Assembly (NCBI GenBank): GCA_031178005.1
Contig: JAPSJV010000010.1
Span: 35,574 to 99,573, forward strand
From: Pseudarthrobacter sp.
Lineage (GTDB): Bacteria; Actinomycetota; Actinomycetes; Actinomycetales; Micrococcaceae
DNA: 64,000 nucleotides
Reading direction: 5' to 3'
Positions 1 through 7,759 of the stretch are shown here, piece by piece. Position 1 is the first letter of the stretch; every line of letters starts with the position of its first letter. The notes beneath the pieces were generated by a model. It was not told the DNA's origin. It saw only the letters and a program-made list of their open reading frames with translations, and did not search any database. The translations under genes and the position numbers were made by a program.

Positions 1-492
1 CACCGCGGACAGGACGGCCTCTCCCACCAACGCGGGAATCACCACCGGGCAGTTGAGGTGGGCGGCGTACTTGGCGTCATGGAAGTACACCGCATCCTTG
101 AGGTACACGTCTTCCAGTTCGGTCAGCGCTGCGGCCGTGTCCGGCAATGGCGAGCCAAGGTCGACGGCGGCAATCCTGGCCTTCATCTCCGCGGGCGTGA
201 CTCCCGTAAACGGCTGCCGTGTCCTGTCCAGCTTGGTGGCCACAGCATTCACGCCCTGCAACACCTGCGCCACGTAACGTGGCGAGTTGCGAACGTTGAA
301 CAGGTGGTTGGTGGCAGAAAGCGCCAACTCCACCCGGGCGCCAAAATCCGCGTCGGCATCATTGTCGACGACGGCAACGCTGGTGGAGCTATCGACGGCA
401 CTGCCGGCGGCGGAGCTACCCGCGCTGGTGCTTCCGTCGTCAAGAGCCTCGCCGATGGCAGGAGGGTGTTCAGTGCGGGGCGATGGGGTCAC
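1..492 (-). CDS. desA: DesA-like PLP-dependent lysine/diamine decarboxylase, N-terminal part (cut by window edge)
   Basis: The first 164 codons are present and the rest lies beyond the left edge. The start is GTG at 490-492, with AAGGA seven bases upstream; an ATG slightly upstream runs into a stop at once. After a variable, low-complexity first ~45 residues come stretches typical of the family: TRQPFTGVTPAEMKARI, LEDVYLKDAVYFHDAKY and AHLNCPVVIPALVGEAVLSA. These match the N-terminus of DesA-type decarboxylases, which make cadaverine for desferrioxamine-like siderophores. The catalytic PLP lysine is not in the window, so the substrate (lysine, ornithine or 2,4-diaminobutyrate) cannot be fixed. 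An iron-regulator box 42 bases upstream supports a siderophore role. Confidence 0.8.
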   Translation of the reverse strand, partial: MTPSPRTEHPPAIGEALDDGSTSAGSSAAGSAVDSSTSVAVVDNDADADFGARVELALSATNHLFNVRNSPRYVAQVLQGVNAVATKLDRTRQPFTGVTPAEMKARIAAVDLGSPLPDTAAALTELEDVYLKDAVYFHDAKYAAHLNCPVVIPALVGEAVLSAV

Positions 493-533
493 GGGATCAT
501 CCTTTGTTCTGGCGTTGGGGCCACGGATCTAGC

Positions 534-552
534 AAAGGTAAGACTTACTTAG
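534..552 (-). promoter_or_regulatory. Iron-box (DmdR/IdeR-type operator) upstream of desA-like gene
   Basis: The 19-base segment AAAGGTAAGACTTACTTAG resembles the actinobacterial DtxR/IdeR/DmdR consensus TTAGGTTAGGCTCACCTAA, with about 13-14 of 19 positions shared and the AGGTNAG/CTNACNT core kept. A TTGACT hexamer lies just upstream on the minus strand (about 566-571), so the box would overlap the -10 region, the usual position for iron repression. Confidence 0.65.
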
Positions 553-760
553 GTGACCCTTATAGTCAAACTTTTGTAACCTAATTCGCACTGGCCGCGT
601 CATTGACTTTTCCAAACGCCGCCGAGGGTCCAAAATGACCGCTTTCATTTGCCATGCAGGATGAACGGCTGGAGTCGTGGCCCTCCGGATGGCAGGCAGG
701 GTGGACGGTAAGGTGTTGGCAGCGGCGTCACCGGGGCGCCCGTGATCATGGGGTTAAACG

Positions 761-1117
761 ATGGATCAGCGTGAAGGCATCTCGAATTTCCGGGAGATCG
801 ACGCGGACGGGAACACCGTTCCGGCAGAAGCTCCGGGCAGCGCAGCCCCGCCGGCTCCCGCGTTCATCCGCAGGATCAACCCGTTTATCGTCATACTGTG
901 GCTGCTGACCGCTCTCCTTCTCATCGGAAGCATCCAGATTTTTGGAATATCCCTGAACGGGCTCGGCCCCAACGTAACTCCAGGGTTCGTGGAACAGTTC
1001 GGGTACATCCTGTTTACGCTGGCGCCCTGGTGTCTGCTGGCGTCCATCCTCATCACGACGGGCCTCCTCTTCTGGCACGCCAACCAGTGGCAGAAGAGGA
1101 GGGACGGCGGGGCCTAG
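761..1117 (+). CDS. Small two-TM membrane protein, function unknown
   Basis: This 118-residue protein has an acidic, Pro/Ala-rich N-terminus (~1-37) followed by two hydrophobic segments, about residues 42-62 (NPFIVILWLLTALLLIG) and 84-106 (YILFTLAPWCLLASILITTG), and ends in a basic tail (WQKRRDGG). The hydrophobic pattern and codon use look coding. I do not recognise a family. The ribosome site is weak (GGGG seven bases before the ATG). It stands alone between the divergent desA-like gene and a GAF-ANTAR regulator. Confidence 0.6.
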   Translation: MDQREGISNFREIDADGNTVPAEAPGSAAPPAPAFIRRINPFIVILWLLTALLLIGSIQIFGISLNGLGPNVTPGFVEQFGYILFTLAPWCLLASILITTGLLFWHANQWQKRRDGGA

Positions 1118-1143
1118 TTCCGCCGTCGAACATTAATAAGTCT

Positions 1144-1157
1144 GGACCGCCCGGTCC
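1144..1157 (+). terminator. Short hairpin after the small membrane gene
   Basis: GGACCG, two bases, then CGGTCC, followed by TTTG. The stem is six perfect GC-rich pairs just downstream of the preceding stop. It is short for a terminator, so confidence is low. Confidence 0.3.
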
Positions 1158-1175
1158 TTTGACGACGAACATCAC

Positions 1176-1181
1176 TAGAAT
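1176..1181 (+). promoter_or_regulatory. Possible -10 element for a leaderless GAF-ANTAR transcript
   Basis: TAGAAT (5 of 6 to TATAAT) ends six bases before the ATG at 1188, and no Shine-Dalgarno sequence precedes that ATG. This spacing would put the transcription start at or next to the start codon, as in the leaderless mRNAs common in actinobacteria. No clear -35 is seen. Confidence 0.4.
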
Positions 1182-1187
1182 TAGTAA

Positions 1188-1943
1188 ATGAACGAGCCAT
1201 CCACCAGCACATCTGATCTTGCACCCGCCCAGTTGGCGGATCGGCTCCAGGACTTGGTGATAGAGAGCCAGGACGTCAATAGTTTCCTCGGCGATCTGTG
1301 CGAGTTCGCGGCCCGTTCCTTGTCCGGAACCATGGGAATGCCGGTGGTTTGCGCCGTCACTCTCAACCGTCGGAAACAAACGGAAACGGCTGCGTGGAGC
1401 GACGAAGAAGCCCGCCAAATGGATGAAATCCAGCGGCAGTATGGCGAGGGCCCTTGCCTGCATGCCATGCATCATGGCGAAACGATCCTGGTGGAGGACA
1501 CCCGGATTGATCCACGCTGGGCGGTCTACAACCGGGAGATCGCGCGGCACGGACAATTAAGCGTGCTGGCCGTGCCTTTGGCCCTGGACCATGGCGCCAA
1601 GGCAGCACTGAACATCTTCGCAGGCAGGCCCCAGGTGTTCGACCCCATCTCCATTGAAAATGCACAGCTTTTCGCGGCCCAGGCAGAGAAGTCTTTGCGC
1701 CTTGCCGTCCGGGTTGCCACATCGCAGCAGCTGGCCACTGACCTGCAGGCAGCCATGCAATCCCGGACATCGATCGACCTCGCCGCGGGCATCATCATGG
1801 CGCAGAACCGTTGCTCGCAGGAAGAAGCAATGGCCATCCTGGTCAGGGCATCAAGCAGCCGCAACATTAAGCTGCGGGTAGTGGCCGAGCAACTGGTGCG
1901 CAGCCTCTCCAACGACGGACCGCACACGCACTTCGACGCCTGA
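1188..1943 (+). CDS. GAF-ANTAR regulator (copy 1)
   Basis: 251 residues. An N-terminal GAF domain (~20-175) contains the typical YGEGPCLHAM motif, and a C-terminal ANTAR domain (~180-240) reads SIDLAAGIIMAQNRCSQEEA. ANTAR domains bind paired RNA hairpins and act as antiterminators; the GAF part senses a small ligand or redox state. No ANTAR RNA target is obvious next to it. Closely related proteins are encoded at 53442-54188 and, more distantly, 56485-57261. The gene ends 38 bases from the converging GNAT gene. Confidence 0.85.
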   Translation: MNEPSTSTSDLAPAQLADRLQDLVIESQDVNSFLGDLCEFAARSLSGTMGMPVVCAVTLNRRKQTETAAWSDEEARQMDEIQRQYGEGPCLHAMHHGETILVEDTRIDPRWAVYNREIARHGQLSVLAVPLALDHGAKAALNIFAGRPQVFDPISIENAQLFAAQAEKSLRLAVRVATSQQLATDLQAAMQSRTSIDLAAGIIMAQNRCSQEEAMAILVRASSSRNIKLRVVAEQLVRSLSNDGPHTHFDA

Positions 1944-1980
1944 GCCGCCAAGCGGGCCGGGAAGCTCACAGAAGGCCAGT

Positions 1981-2304
1981 TCAGGGCCAGTCGATGTACT
2001 GCGCGTAGCCTTCGTGCCTGCGGAGGTACCCCGCAATAAACGGGCAATGCGGGATGATGCGCTTGCCGGAAGCCACCACATCGTCCAGGGCGAAGTGCGC
2101 CAGCACGCCGCCATAGCCATGGCCCCGGAAATCGTCGTCCGACTCGGTATGCGTGAAATCGATGTGGCCGGGAAGCTCGACGAAATGCGTCTGTACCGCC
2201 ACTTTTCCGCCCACCAGCAGCTCATAGCGGTGCTGCGCATCGTTGCGGACGGTGGTGACGTCTGCACGGAACGTGTCCTGCTCCATCTCCATGTTCTCAG
2301 TCAT
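1981..2304 (-). CDS. Small GNAT-fold N-acetyltransferase (YjdJ-like)
   Basis: 107 residues. The pattern matches the short COG2388-type acetyltransferases: a beta-rich N-terminus (RYELLVGGKVAVQTHF), a conserved E/D-rich FTHTESDDDFRGHGYGG segment that forms the acetyl-CoA pyrophosphate loop (R-x-x-G-x-G/A variant), then VVASGKRIIPHCPFIAGYLRRH near the end. The ATG overlaps the stop of the acyltransferase gene as ATGA (2301-2304), so the two are translationally coupled. The acceptor substrate is unknown. Confidence 0.8.
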   Translation of the reverse strand: MTENMEMEQDTFRADVTTVRNDAQHRYELLVGGKVAVQTHFVELPGHIDFTHTESDDDFRGHGYGGVLAHFALDDVVASGKRIIPHCPFIAGYLRRHEGYAQYIDWP

Positions 2305-3650
2305 CCTTCGAGATTGGCACTACTTCGGGCGGGAGGCAATGGCGGATTGGTTCCGGCCCGGAAAGGGTGGCTGCGCGCCGGCGCCATTCCGTCCGGCACG
2401 CGGCCCAGCAACAGCACGGCCAAGGCGAAACACGCCGCGCCCCCACCCAACAGCCCCAGCGACAGCCCGTGCAGCGCTGCCTCAACAACAGGCAGGAAGA
2501 CCAGCACAACCGCCGTAACCACAGCGGCTGGTGCCCTGCCACGGGAGTGGCCCGGCGCCGTCGGACGCTCCTCCAACCGGCCCAGGAGCGCGGCCACAGG
2601 AATCAGCAGGAGCACGACGGCGGCTAGTACCAGGGGGCGCGACCACCACCATCCTGAACTCCCGGCAGCGGGCATGGGCAGATCCGTGAGGAGCAGCAGG
2701 CCGAGCAGTGCGCCCACCAGCGGCAGATGCCACAGGTAGACAGTCATGCAACGGGCTCCCACCATCCGGACCATCGTGTTGATCCAGCGCACGCCGCTGA
2801 GCCATTCCAGCCCGGGCCGCGCCAGCTGGAATGCGGCTGTCTGTGCGATGGCCAGCAGGAACAGCGTCAGGTTGGGCGGATTGAGGTTTACCAGCATGTT
2901 CCCGGAGTAGATCGCTACGCCCGTCACCACGCCCAAGGCCAGGTTGGCGCCCAGGATCAGGGCCAGGCAGCCCGAGGTTCCCAGGCGGGCGAAGGAGGAA
3001 TCGGCCAGCAGGAACCCCAGCTGCTGCACCGCGCACCACACAAAGACCATGTTCAGATGGGCAACGAGGGGAAAGTTCCCGCGGAGGCTGTCGACGGCGA
3101 TCACCAGCGCCACCAGCCCAGCAAGCGTTAACCACGGCGCCCGGCCGTGCCAGCCCGCGAGCAATGGCAGCGAAAGCTGCGTGATCAGGTACGCCGCCAG
3201 GAACCAGAGCGGCATACCAGCGCCGGCGGCGAGGAGCTGGATGACCTGTGGATCCACCCCCGCCAGGAGCGCGATCCACAAGCCGGCGAACATCGCCGCC
3301 AGCAGCGCCGCCGTCGGCCTGATCAGCCGGAGCATCCGCAGGTGGGCATACTGGGCATAGCTTCCGCCCCGGGCCCGCAGCCTGCGCCATGAATGCAGGC
3401 CGGTGCAGCCGCCCGTCACGAAGAAAACCGGCATCACCATAAATATCCAGATGACTGGAACAAACCAGGGCTGATCGCCAAGGGTGTTCTGCGTGGTGAC
3501 AGTGCCGTCGCCGTGGAGCCGGGGGCTGACCATCAGGCAATGGCCCATCACTACCAGGGCGAGGCAGATGAAGCGGAGCAGGTCGATGGCCGTATCCCGC
3601 TGGGCCGCCACCCCGCTGTGAGCGACGGCCGGCCTGCTGACACCCATCAT
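2301..3650 (-). CDS. Acyltransferase-3 family integral membrane protein (OafA-like)
   Basis: About 449 residues from the ATG at 3650, chosen because AGGGG lies five bases upstream and the protein then begins shortly before the first conserved segment. That segment, RDTAIDLLRFICLALVVMGHC, carries the arginine and histidine typical of acyltransferase-3 enzymes, which O-acylate exported sugars. About ten hydrophobic segments follow (for example WFVPVIWIFMVMPVFFVTGG and CMTVYLWHLPLVGALLGLLLL). It overlaps the GNAT gene by four bases. The acceptor glycan is not evident. Confidence 0.82.
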   Translation of the reverse strand: MMGVSRPAVAHSGVAAQRDTAIDLLRFICLALVVMGHCLMVSPRLHGDGTVTTQNTLGDQPWFVPVIWIFMVMPVFFVTGGCTGLHSWRRLRARGGSYAQYAHLRMLRLIRPTAALLAAMFAGLWIALLAGVDPQVIQLLAAGAGMPLWFLAAYLITQLSLPLLAGWHGRAPWLTLAGLVALVIAVDSLRGNFPLVAHLNMVFVWCAVQQLGFLLADSSFARLGTSGCLALILGANLALGVVTGVAIYSGNMLVNLNPPNLTLFLLAIAQTAAFQLARPGLEWLSGVRWINTMVRMVGARCMTVYLWHLPLVGALLGLLLLTDLPMPAAGSSGWWWSRPLVLAAVVLLLIPVAALLGRLEERPTAPGHSRGRAPAAVVTAVVLVFLPVVEAALHGLSLGLLGGGAACFALAVLLLGRVPDGMAPARSHPFRAGTNPPLPPARSSANLEG

Positions 3651-3787
3651 GTGAGCCCCTGGTGACTGGACGCTTCCACGTCCATTGTCCTCCCGATTAC
3701 AGCGAAAGGCGGTTGGTGGCTGCGGGTGCTGCCGCTGGTGCCCGGCCGCAGGATCCGCCGTCACGCACAGCAGCCTTTTGGAACCTA

Positions 3788-3829
3788 CGACGGCGGCCTG
3801 CCCCGGATTGGCGCGGCAGGCCGCCGTCG
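3788..3829 (-). terminator. Strong 15-bp-stem hairpin terminator
   Basis: CGACGGCGGCCTGCC (3788-3802) pairs perfectly with 3815-3829 across a 12-base loop. It lies downstream of the DUF1304 gene and upstream of the acyltransferase gene, both on the minus strand. No long T-run follows, as is usual in this group. Confidence 0.6.
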
Positions 3830-3918
3830 GGAGAGCCTAAAGTGTGCGTGGCGTGACGCAGGGTGGCACCGCCAGTGCGTGGGAACTTAGCCGGCGGCCA
3901 CGGCAATGACCCCCAGGA

Positions 3919-4290
3919 TCACGGCGAGCAGCGGAGTGACCCCTGGATGGTGGCCGGGCGCAGGCTGGCTTTACCGGTGAGGGCCAGTACAACTGCCGCG
4001 AGCAGCATGGAACCGCAGCTGCTGAAGATCAGGGTCCAGCCGGCTACCGCGGCAGCGCCGCCGGCGCCGAAAGCCACCAGGCCTACGCCAACAAAAGCGC
4101 CAATCGCCAGGAAGAGGTTGTAGAAGCCCTGGTTGTAGGCCAGCGATTTGGTGATCTCCGCATGTTCCTGCGAGGGCAGGTTGAAGGTCTTCCAGACTTT
4201 GGGTTTGGTCCAGTTAATGGACTCCATGGTGAAGATGTAGACGTGGAGGACGGCGGCAAGGAACGCAAAAACGAGGGAGGCCAGGATCAT
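3919..4290 (-). CDS. DUF1304 membrane protein with C-terminal frameshift
   Basis: Four-TM protein of the DUF1304 family: VFAFLAAVLHVYIFTMESINW, KTFNLP and SLAYNQGFYNLFLAIG are diagnostic. The reading frame stops after RPATIQGSLRCSP, but the family normally continues as a last hydrophobic helix. Shifting by one base at the four-base C-run 3940-3943 (GGGG on the coding strand) restores IQG-VTPLLAVILGVIAVAAG and a stop at 3887-3889, which fits the family. The gene is therefore either truncated by a one-base deletion in a homopolymer or affected by a sequence error. It may follow the aldolase gene in the same transcript. Confidence 0.8.
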   Translation of the reverse strand: MILASLVFAFLAAVLHVYIFTMESINWTKPKVWKTFNLPSQEHAEITKSLAYNQGFYNLFLAIGAFVGVGLVAFGAGGAAAVAGWTLIFSSCGSMLLAAVVLALTGKASLRPATIQGSLRCSP

Positions 4291-4321
4291 GGTCTGATCC
4301 TAGCCTCCGTGCCACCAATTG

Positions 4322-5167
4322 TTAGCGCGCCAGCAGGCCCAGCGCAGTCTTCACGAACGCCTGCGCTGAGTCGCTCCAGTGACGCAGCAGGCCCTGGAGA
4401 TTCTCGCCGTCGGCCCGGTGTTCCTGGAGCTGATCCTGCAGGGTGGCCAGGACTCCGGTGCGCAGTTCGGTATTGAAGTTCACCTTGCCCACGTTCATTG
4501 AGGCGGCCTTCGCCAGCTCGTCGGCGGGAATGCCGGACGCCCCATGCAGGACCAGCGGGACGTGGGTCTGCACGGCGATGTCCTGGAGCAGGTCCCAGCG
4601 CAGTTGCGGCTCGCCTTTGTACCTTCCATGCACGTTCCCGACGGCCACAGCCAGCAGTTCCGCGCCCGTCCGGGACACAAACTCCTCCACCTGGGCGGAG
4701 TCCGTCATTCCTGCGACGGGGCCTGGTTCCACTCCGAATGCGCGGTCCTCGTCGCCTGCCAGCCCGCCCAGTTCCGCTTCAATCACGACGTCGGCACCCA
4801 GCAAAGTGCGTGCCTCCCGGACCAGGGCAATATTGTCTTCAAACGGCAGGGCGGAGCCGTCGGCGAGGACGGAATCCGCCCCGGACGCCACGGCGTCGGC
4901 CATTACTTTGAGGTCAGAGGCGTGGTCCAGTTGCACGGCCACAGGAACAAGTGCGGCGTCCGCAAGTCCCCTGAGTGCCGCGATGAGCCGCAGCCCGTCC
5001 CGGGTGGCAGCCGTTTTGGGCGCCACCAGAAGGATTACTCCGCGCCCGGCCTCCTCCGCAGCTCCAACCACGGCGAGTGCGGTGGTGAAGTCGTAGCAGG
5101 TGAAGGCCGGGACGGCGGACCCGTACTGCAGGGCGGAGGAGACCAGGTGATCGAGCCGGGTGCGCAT
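4322..5167 (-). CDS. Class II (zinc) ketose-bisphosphate aldolase, GatY/FbaA family
   Basis: 281 residues with the full class II aldolase set: catalytic D81 next to zinc ligand H82 (VQLDHASD), E130/E132 (VVIEAELGGLAGDE), H180 (VGNVHGRYKG) and H208 (LVLHGASGIP). Family members cleave fructose- or tagatose-bisphosphate-like substrates to dihydroxyacetone phosphate plus an aldehyde. The ATG overlaps the permease stop by one base (TGATG), tying it to the tetronate operon. In known tetronate pathways the last step is decarboxylation by OtnC, an unrelated class II aldolase/adducin-type protein, so the reaction here is uncertain. Confidence 0.8.
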   Translation of the reverse strand: MRTRLDHLVSSALQYGSAVPAFTCYDFTTALAVVGAAEEAGRGVILLVAPKTAATRDGLRLIAALRGLADAALVPVAVQLDHASDLKVMADAVASGADSVLADGSALPFEDNIALVREARTLLGADVVIEAELGGLAGDEDRAFGVEPGPVAGMTDSAQVEEFVSRTGAELLAVAVGNVHGRYKGEPQLRWDLLQDIAVQTHVPLVLHGASGIPADELAKAASMNVGKVNFNTELRTGVLATLQDQLQEHRADGENLQGLLRHWSDSAQAFVKTALGLLAR

Positions 5168-6579
5168 CAGACGCTCAGGCCTCCTGCCAGGATCCAGACG
5201 AGGAAGGTCAGGGCAAAGCCTGCAAGACCCAGGACTGTGGTGAGGACAGTCCAGGTACGCAGTCCATCGGCCACTGACAATCCAAGGTATCGGGTCACGA
5301 TCCAGAAGCCCGAGTCGTTGACGTGGCTCAGGCCGAAGGCACCGAAACCGATCGCGACGAGGATCAGGGCGGTCTGCAGCGGTGAGAATCCGCCGTCGGC
5401 TACTGATGCGGCCAGCAGCCCGGAGGTGGTGATGATGGCAACTGTGGCTGAACCCTGCGAGGCGCGGAGGACGGCGGCGAGGATAAAAGCCATCACGATG
5501 ACCGGCAGGCCCACGCTTTGCAGTCCCTCGGCCAGCGCCTTGCCGATGCCGGAGACTGTGAGGACCTTGCCAAAGACGCCGCCGGCGCCGGTGACCAGGA
5601 TGACGATCGCGGTGGGGGCAAGCGCGGAATCCATGACTTCGCCGGTCTGCTGGGACGACCAGCCGCGGCGGATGCCCAGGAAGTAGTAGGCCAGGCCGAG
5701 GGCAGTGATGAGAGCGATCAGCGGAGCACCCACAAACGCGGCAAGCTGGGCTTGGAAGGAATCCTTGGGCAGGATCACCGCACCCACGGTTCCCACCATG
5801 ATCATGAGGATGGGGAGGACAATCAGCGTGATGATCATGGCCGGGCTGGGCGCGGTTTTGATCTCGGTCTTGACCGCAACGTTGCCGTGGCCGGCGTCCT
5901 GCTCAACCTGCGAGGTGCCGGTACCGAAGAGCCGGAACTGCTCGGCTGTGGAGGGCAACATGGTGAATTCGCGCATGTTCAGCTTGCGGGCCACAAAGTA
6001 GCCCAGGACGCCCACGGGCAGGCAGAGTGCCAGGCCAAGAATGGTGGTCCAGCCAATGTCAGCACCCAGGATGCCGGCACCGCCCACAACGCCGGGGTGC
6101 GGTGGAACCACCACATGGATGGCCAGCATGATCGCGCCCACGGGCAGGCCGATCTTCACCGGATTGACGCCCGCGGCCTTGGAGAAGCCGTAGATGATGG
6201 GGATCAGGATGATGAATCCGACGTCGAAGAACACCGGAATGGCCAGCAGGAAGGCCGCGGCCGTGAGGGCTGCAATGACACGGCGCGGGCCCAGCAGCTG
6301 GGTGAATTTTCCGGCCAGCGACTGAGCGCCACCGGAAATTTCGATCATCTTGCCCAGCATGGCGCCCAGGCCCACCAGAATGGCGACCGACCCGAGGGTT
6401 CCGCCCATGCCTTCGGTGACGGTTTTGATGATGTCAGGCAGCGGGATTCCGGCCACCAGCGCTACGGACACGCTGACCACCAGAAGGGCAAGGAATGCGG
6501 GGATCTTGAACTTGATCACTGCCACCAGCAGCAGGGCGACGCCGGCTGCTGCGATGGCCAGTAGAGCTAGAGCGCTCAT
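5167..6579 (-). CDS. GntP-family sugar-acid/H+ symporter
   Basis: 470 residues and about 12-14 hydrophobic segments. GntP signatures include VAILVGLGAMLGKMIEISGG, IPVFFDVGFIILIPIIYG, VVPPHPGVVGGA, LRASQGSATVAIITTSGLLA and FGLSHVNDSGFWIV. These carriers import gluconate and related aldonic acids; the neighbours suggest a four-carbon acid such as threonate or erythronate. The stop overlaps the aldolase start. Confidence 0.9.
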   Translation of the reverse strand: MSALALLAIAAAGVALLLVAVIKFKIPAFLALLVVSVSVALVAGIPLPDIIKTVTEGMGGTLGSVAILVGLGAMLGKMIEISGGAQSLAGKFTQLLGPRRVIAALTAAAFLLAIPVFFDVGFIILIPIIYGFSKAAGVNPVKIGLPVGAIMLAIHVVVPPHPGVVGGAGILGADIGWTTILGLALCLPVGVLGYFVARKLNMREFTMLPSTAEQFRLFGTGTSQVEQDAGHGNVAVKTEIKTAPSPAMIITLIVLPILMIMVGTVGAVILPKDSFQAQLAAFVGAPLIALITALGLAYYFLGIRRGWSSQQTGEVMDSALAPTAIVILVTGAGGVFGKVLTVSGIGKALAEGLQSVGLPVIVMAFILAAVLRASQGSATVAIITTSGLLAASVADGGFSPLQTALILVAIGFGAFGLSHVNDSGFWIVTRYLGLSVADGLRTWTVLTTVLGLAGFALTFLVWILAGGLSV

Positions 6580-6629
6580 TGGTATGTCTCCTTTGACATC
6601 GCCAGTAGTGCCTGGCGAGCGGATGGAAT

Positions 6630-6659
6630 GACGACGGCGGAGGGGGGACCGCCGTCGTC
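6630..6659 (-). terminator. Intra-operon hairpin between dehydrogenase and permease genes
   Basis: GACGACGGCGG (6630-6640) pairs perfectly with 6649-6659 over an eight-base loop. It lies between the stop of the dehydrogenase gene and the start of the permease gene, so it could be a partial terminator or an RNA-processing or stability element that sets separate expression levels. Confidence 0.45.
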
Positions 6660-6714
6660 GGCTTTGGTGGGGCGGTGCTGCTGCAGCCGGAGTGGCATTT
6701 CGCAGTGCCGGCGG

Positions 6715-7614
6715 CTAGCGGGTGCGCTTGGTAGGTGCCACGACCTTGATGACGGCCGAGTCGTCGGCTGCGGCGAGGCCCTGGGCCTGGCCCAGGAGAT
6801 AGAGCTGCTCCGCAGCTGCGGCGACGGGCGCGGCCAGGCCTGCGGCGCGGGTGGCTTTGCCGACGATGCCCATGTCCTTCACGAAGATGTCCAGGCGGCT
6901 GAGCACCTCGGCGCCGTCTTCCGTGTAGGCCTCGAGGATGCGCGGCCCGCGGTTGGAGAGCATAAAGGACCCGGCGGCACCCGCTTCCAGGGCGGCGAGG
7001 GTCTTGGCCTGGTCCAGGCCCAGGGCATCGGCCAGGGCCATGGCCTCGGCCGCTGCGGCGATGTGGACGCCGCAGAGCAGCTGGTTCACGGTTTTGAGCG
7101 CCTGGCCGTGGCCGGGCTTGTCCCCCACGATGGTCAGGGTGGAGGCCAGGAGTTCCAGGGCCGGGCGGGCCTTTTCCTGGGCTTCCGGGGACGCTCCGAC
7201 GACGATCAGCAGGTCGCCTTCGCCGGCCCGCTTGGGGCCGCCGGACAGCGGTGCGTCCACCAGTTCCACACCGTATTCGGCAAGCTTCGCAACGGTGGCC
7301 GGGATGGCTTCAGTGCCCACAGTGCTGCCGAGGATGACGACGGCGCCGGGCTCCAGCACCGAGGCCACGCCGTTTTCACCGAAGAGCACGTCGTTGAGCT
7401 GCTCGCCGTTGCGAACGGCCAGCAGCAGCGCGTTGGCGCCCTTGGAGGCTTCACGGGCGGAGGCAAAGGTGCGGATTCCGGCCTCTTCCGCGAGCTTCAG
7501 CCGCGGCTCGGCAATGTCGAAGCCGTGCACGGTGAGCCCGCTCGCCAGCCGCGTGGCCATGGGCAGTCCCATGGCGCCAAGGCCCAGGACGGTGACTGTG
7601 TAATTGCTGGTCAT
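6715..7614 (-). CDS. ltnD: LtnD-like NAD-dependent 3-hydroxyacid (L-threonate) dehydrogenase
   Basis: 299 residues from the ATG at 7614, with GGAG six bases upstream. An N-terminal Rossmann fold (VLGLGAMGLPMATRLASG) is followed by the 3-hydroxyisobutyrate dehydrogenase family motif DAPLSGGPKRAGEGDL and the segment LKTVNQLLCGVHIAAAAEA, which carries the catalytic lysine. Together with the DUF1537 kinase and GntP carrier this fits L-threonate oxidation to the 2-oxo acid. An open frame continues upstream of 7614, but it only translates the repeat at 7644-7755 and is not part of the gene. The isomerase OtnI expected in the pathway is not in the window. Confidence 0.8.
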   Translation of the reverse strand: MTSNYTVTVLGLGAMGLPMATRLASGLTVHGFDIAEPRLKLAEEAGIRTFASAREASKGANALLLAVRNGEQLNDVLFGENGVASVLEPGAVVILGSTVGTEAIPATVAKLAEYGVELVDAPLSGGPKRAGEGDLLIVVGASPEAQEKARPALELLASTLTIVGDKPGHGQALKTVNQLLCGVHIAAAAEAMALADALGLDQAKTLAALEAGAAGSFMLSNRGPRILEAYTEDGAEVLSRLDIFVKDMGIVGKATRAAGLAAPVAAAAEQLYLLGQAQGLAAADDSAVIKVVAPTKRTR

Positions 7615-7643
7615 GATGTTCTCCATTGAATTTGTGTGGGCCC

Positions 7644-7755
7644 GTGATCGAGGCGCCCTGGTGATCGAGCCGCCTGGTGATCGAGCCTGTCGAGATCCGG
7701 TGCCCTGGTGATCGAGCCTGTCGAGATCCTGGGTTTCGACAGGCTCAACCACCAG
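7644..7755. repeat. Palindromic dispersed repeat, family C, copy 1
   Basis: Several units of GTGATCGAGCCTGTCGAGAT face an inverted unit GGTTTCGACAGGCTCAACCA. The common core GAGCCTGTCGA and its complement TCGACAGGCTC can pair. The element starts four bases past the kinase stop codon and fills most of the gap before the dehydrogenase gene. Other copies: 24919-24983, 46835-46976, 48296-48384. Confidence 0.9.
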
Positions 7756-7759
7756 CCTG

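Noticed and set aside
7615..7752. N-terminal extension of the LtnD-like protein up to 7752
   Set aside because: The extra codons only translate the family C repeat; a good ribosome site and the Rossmann start support ATG 7614.
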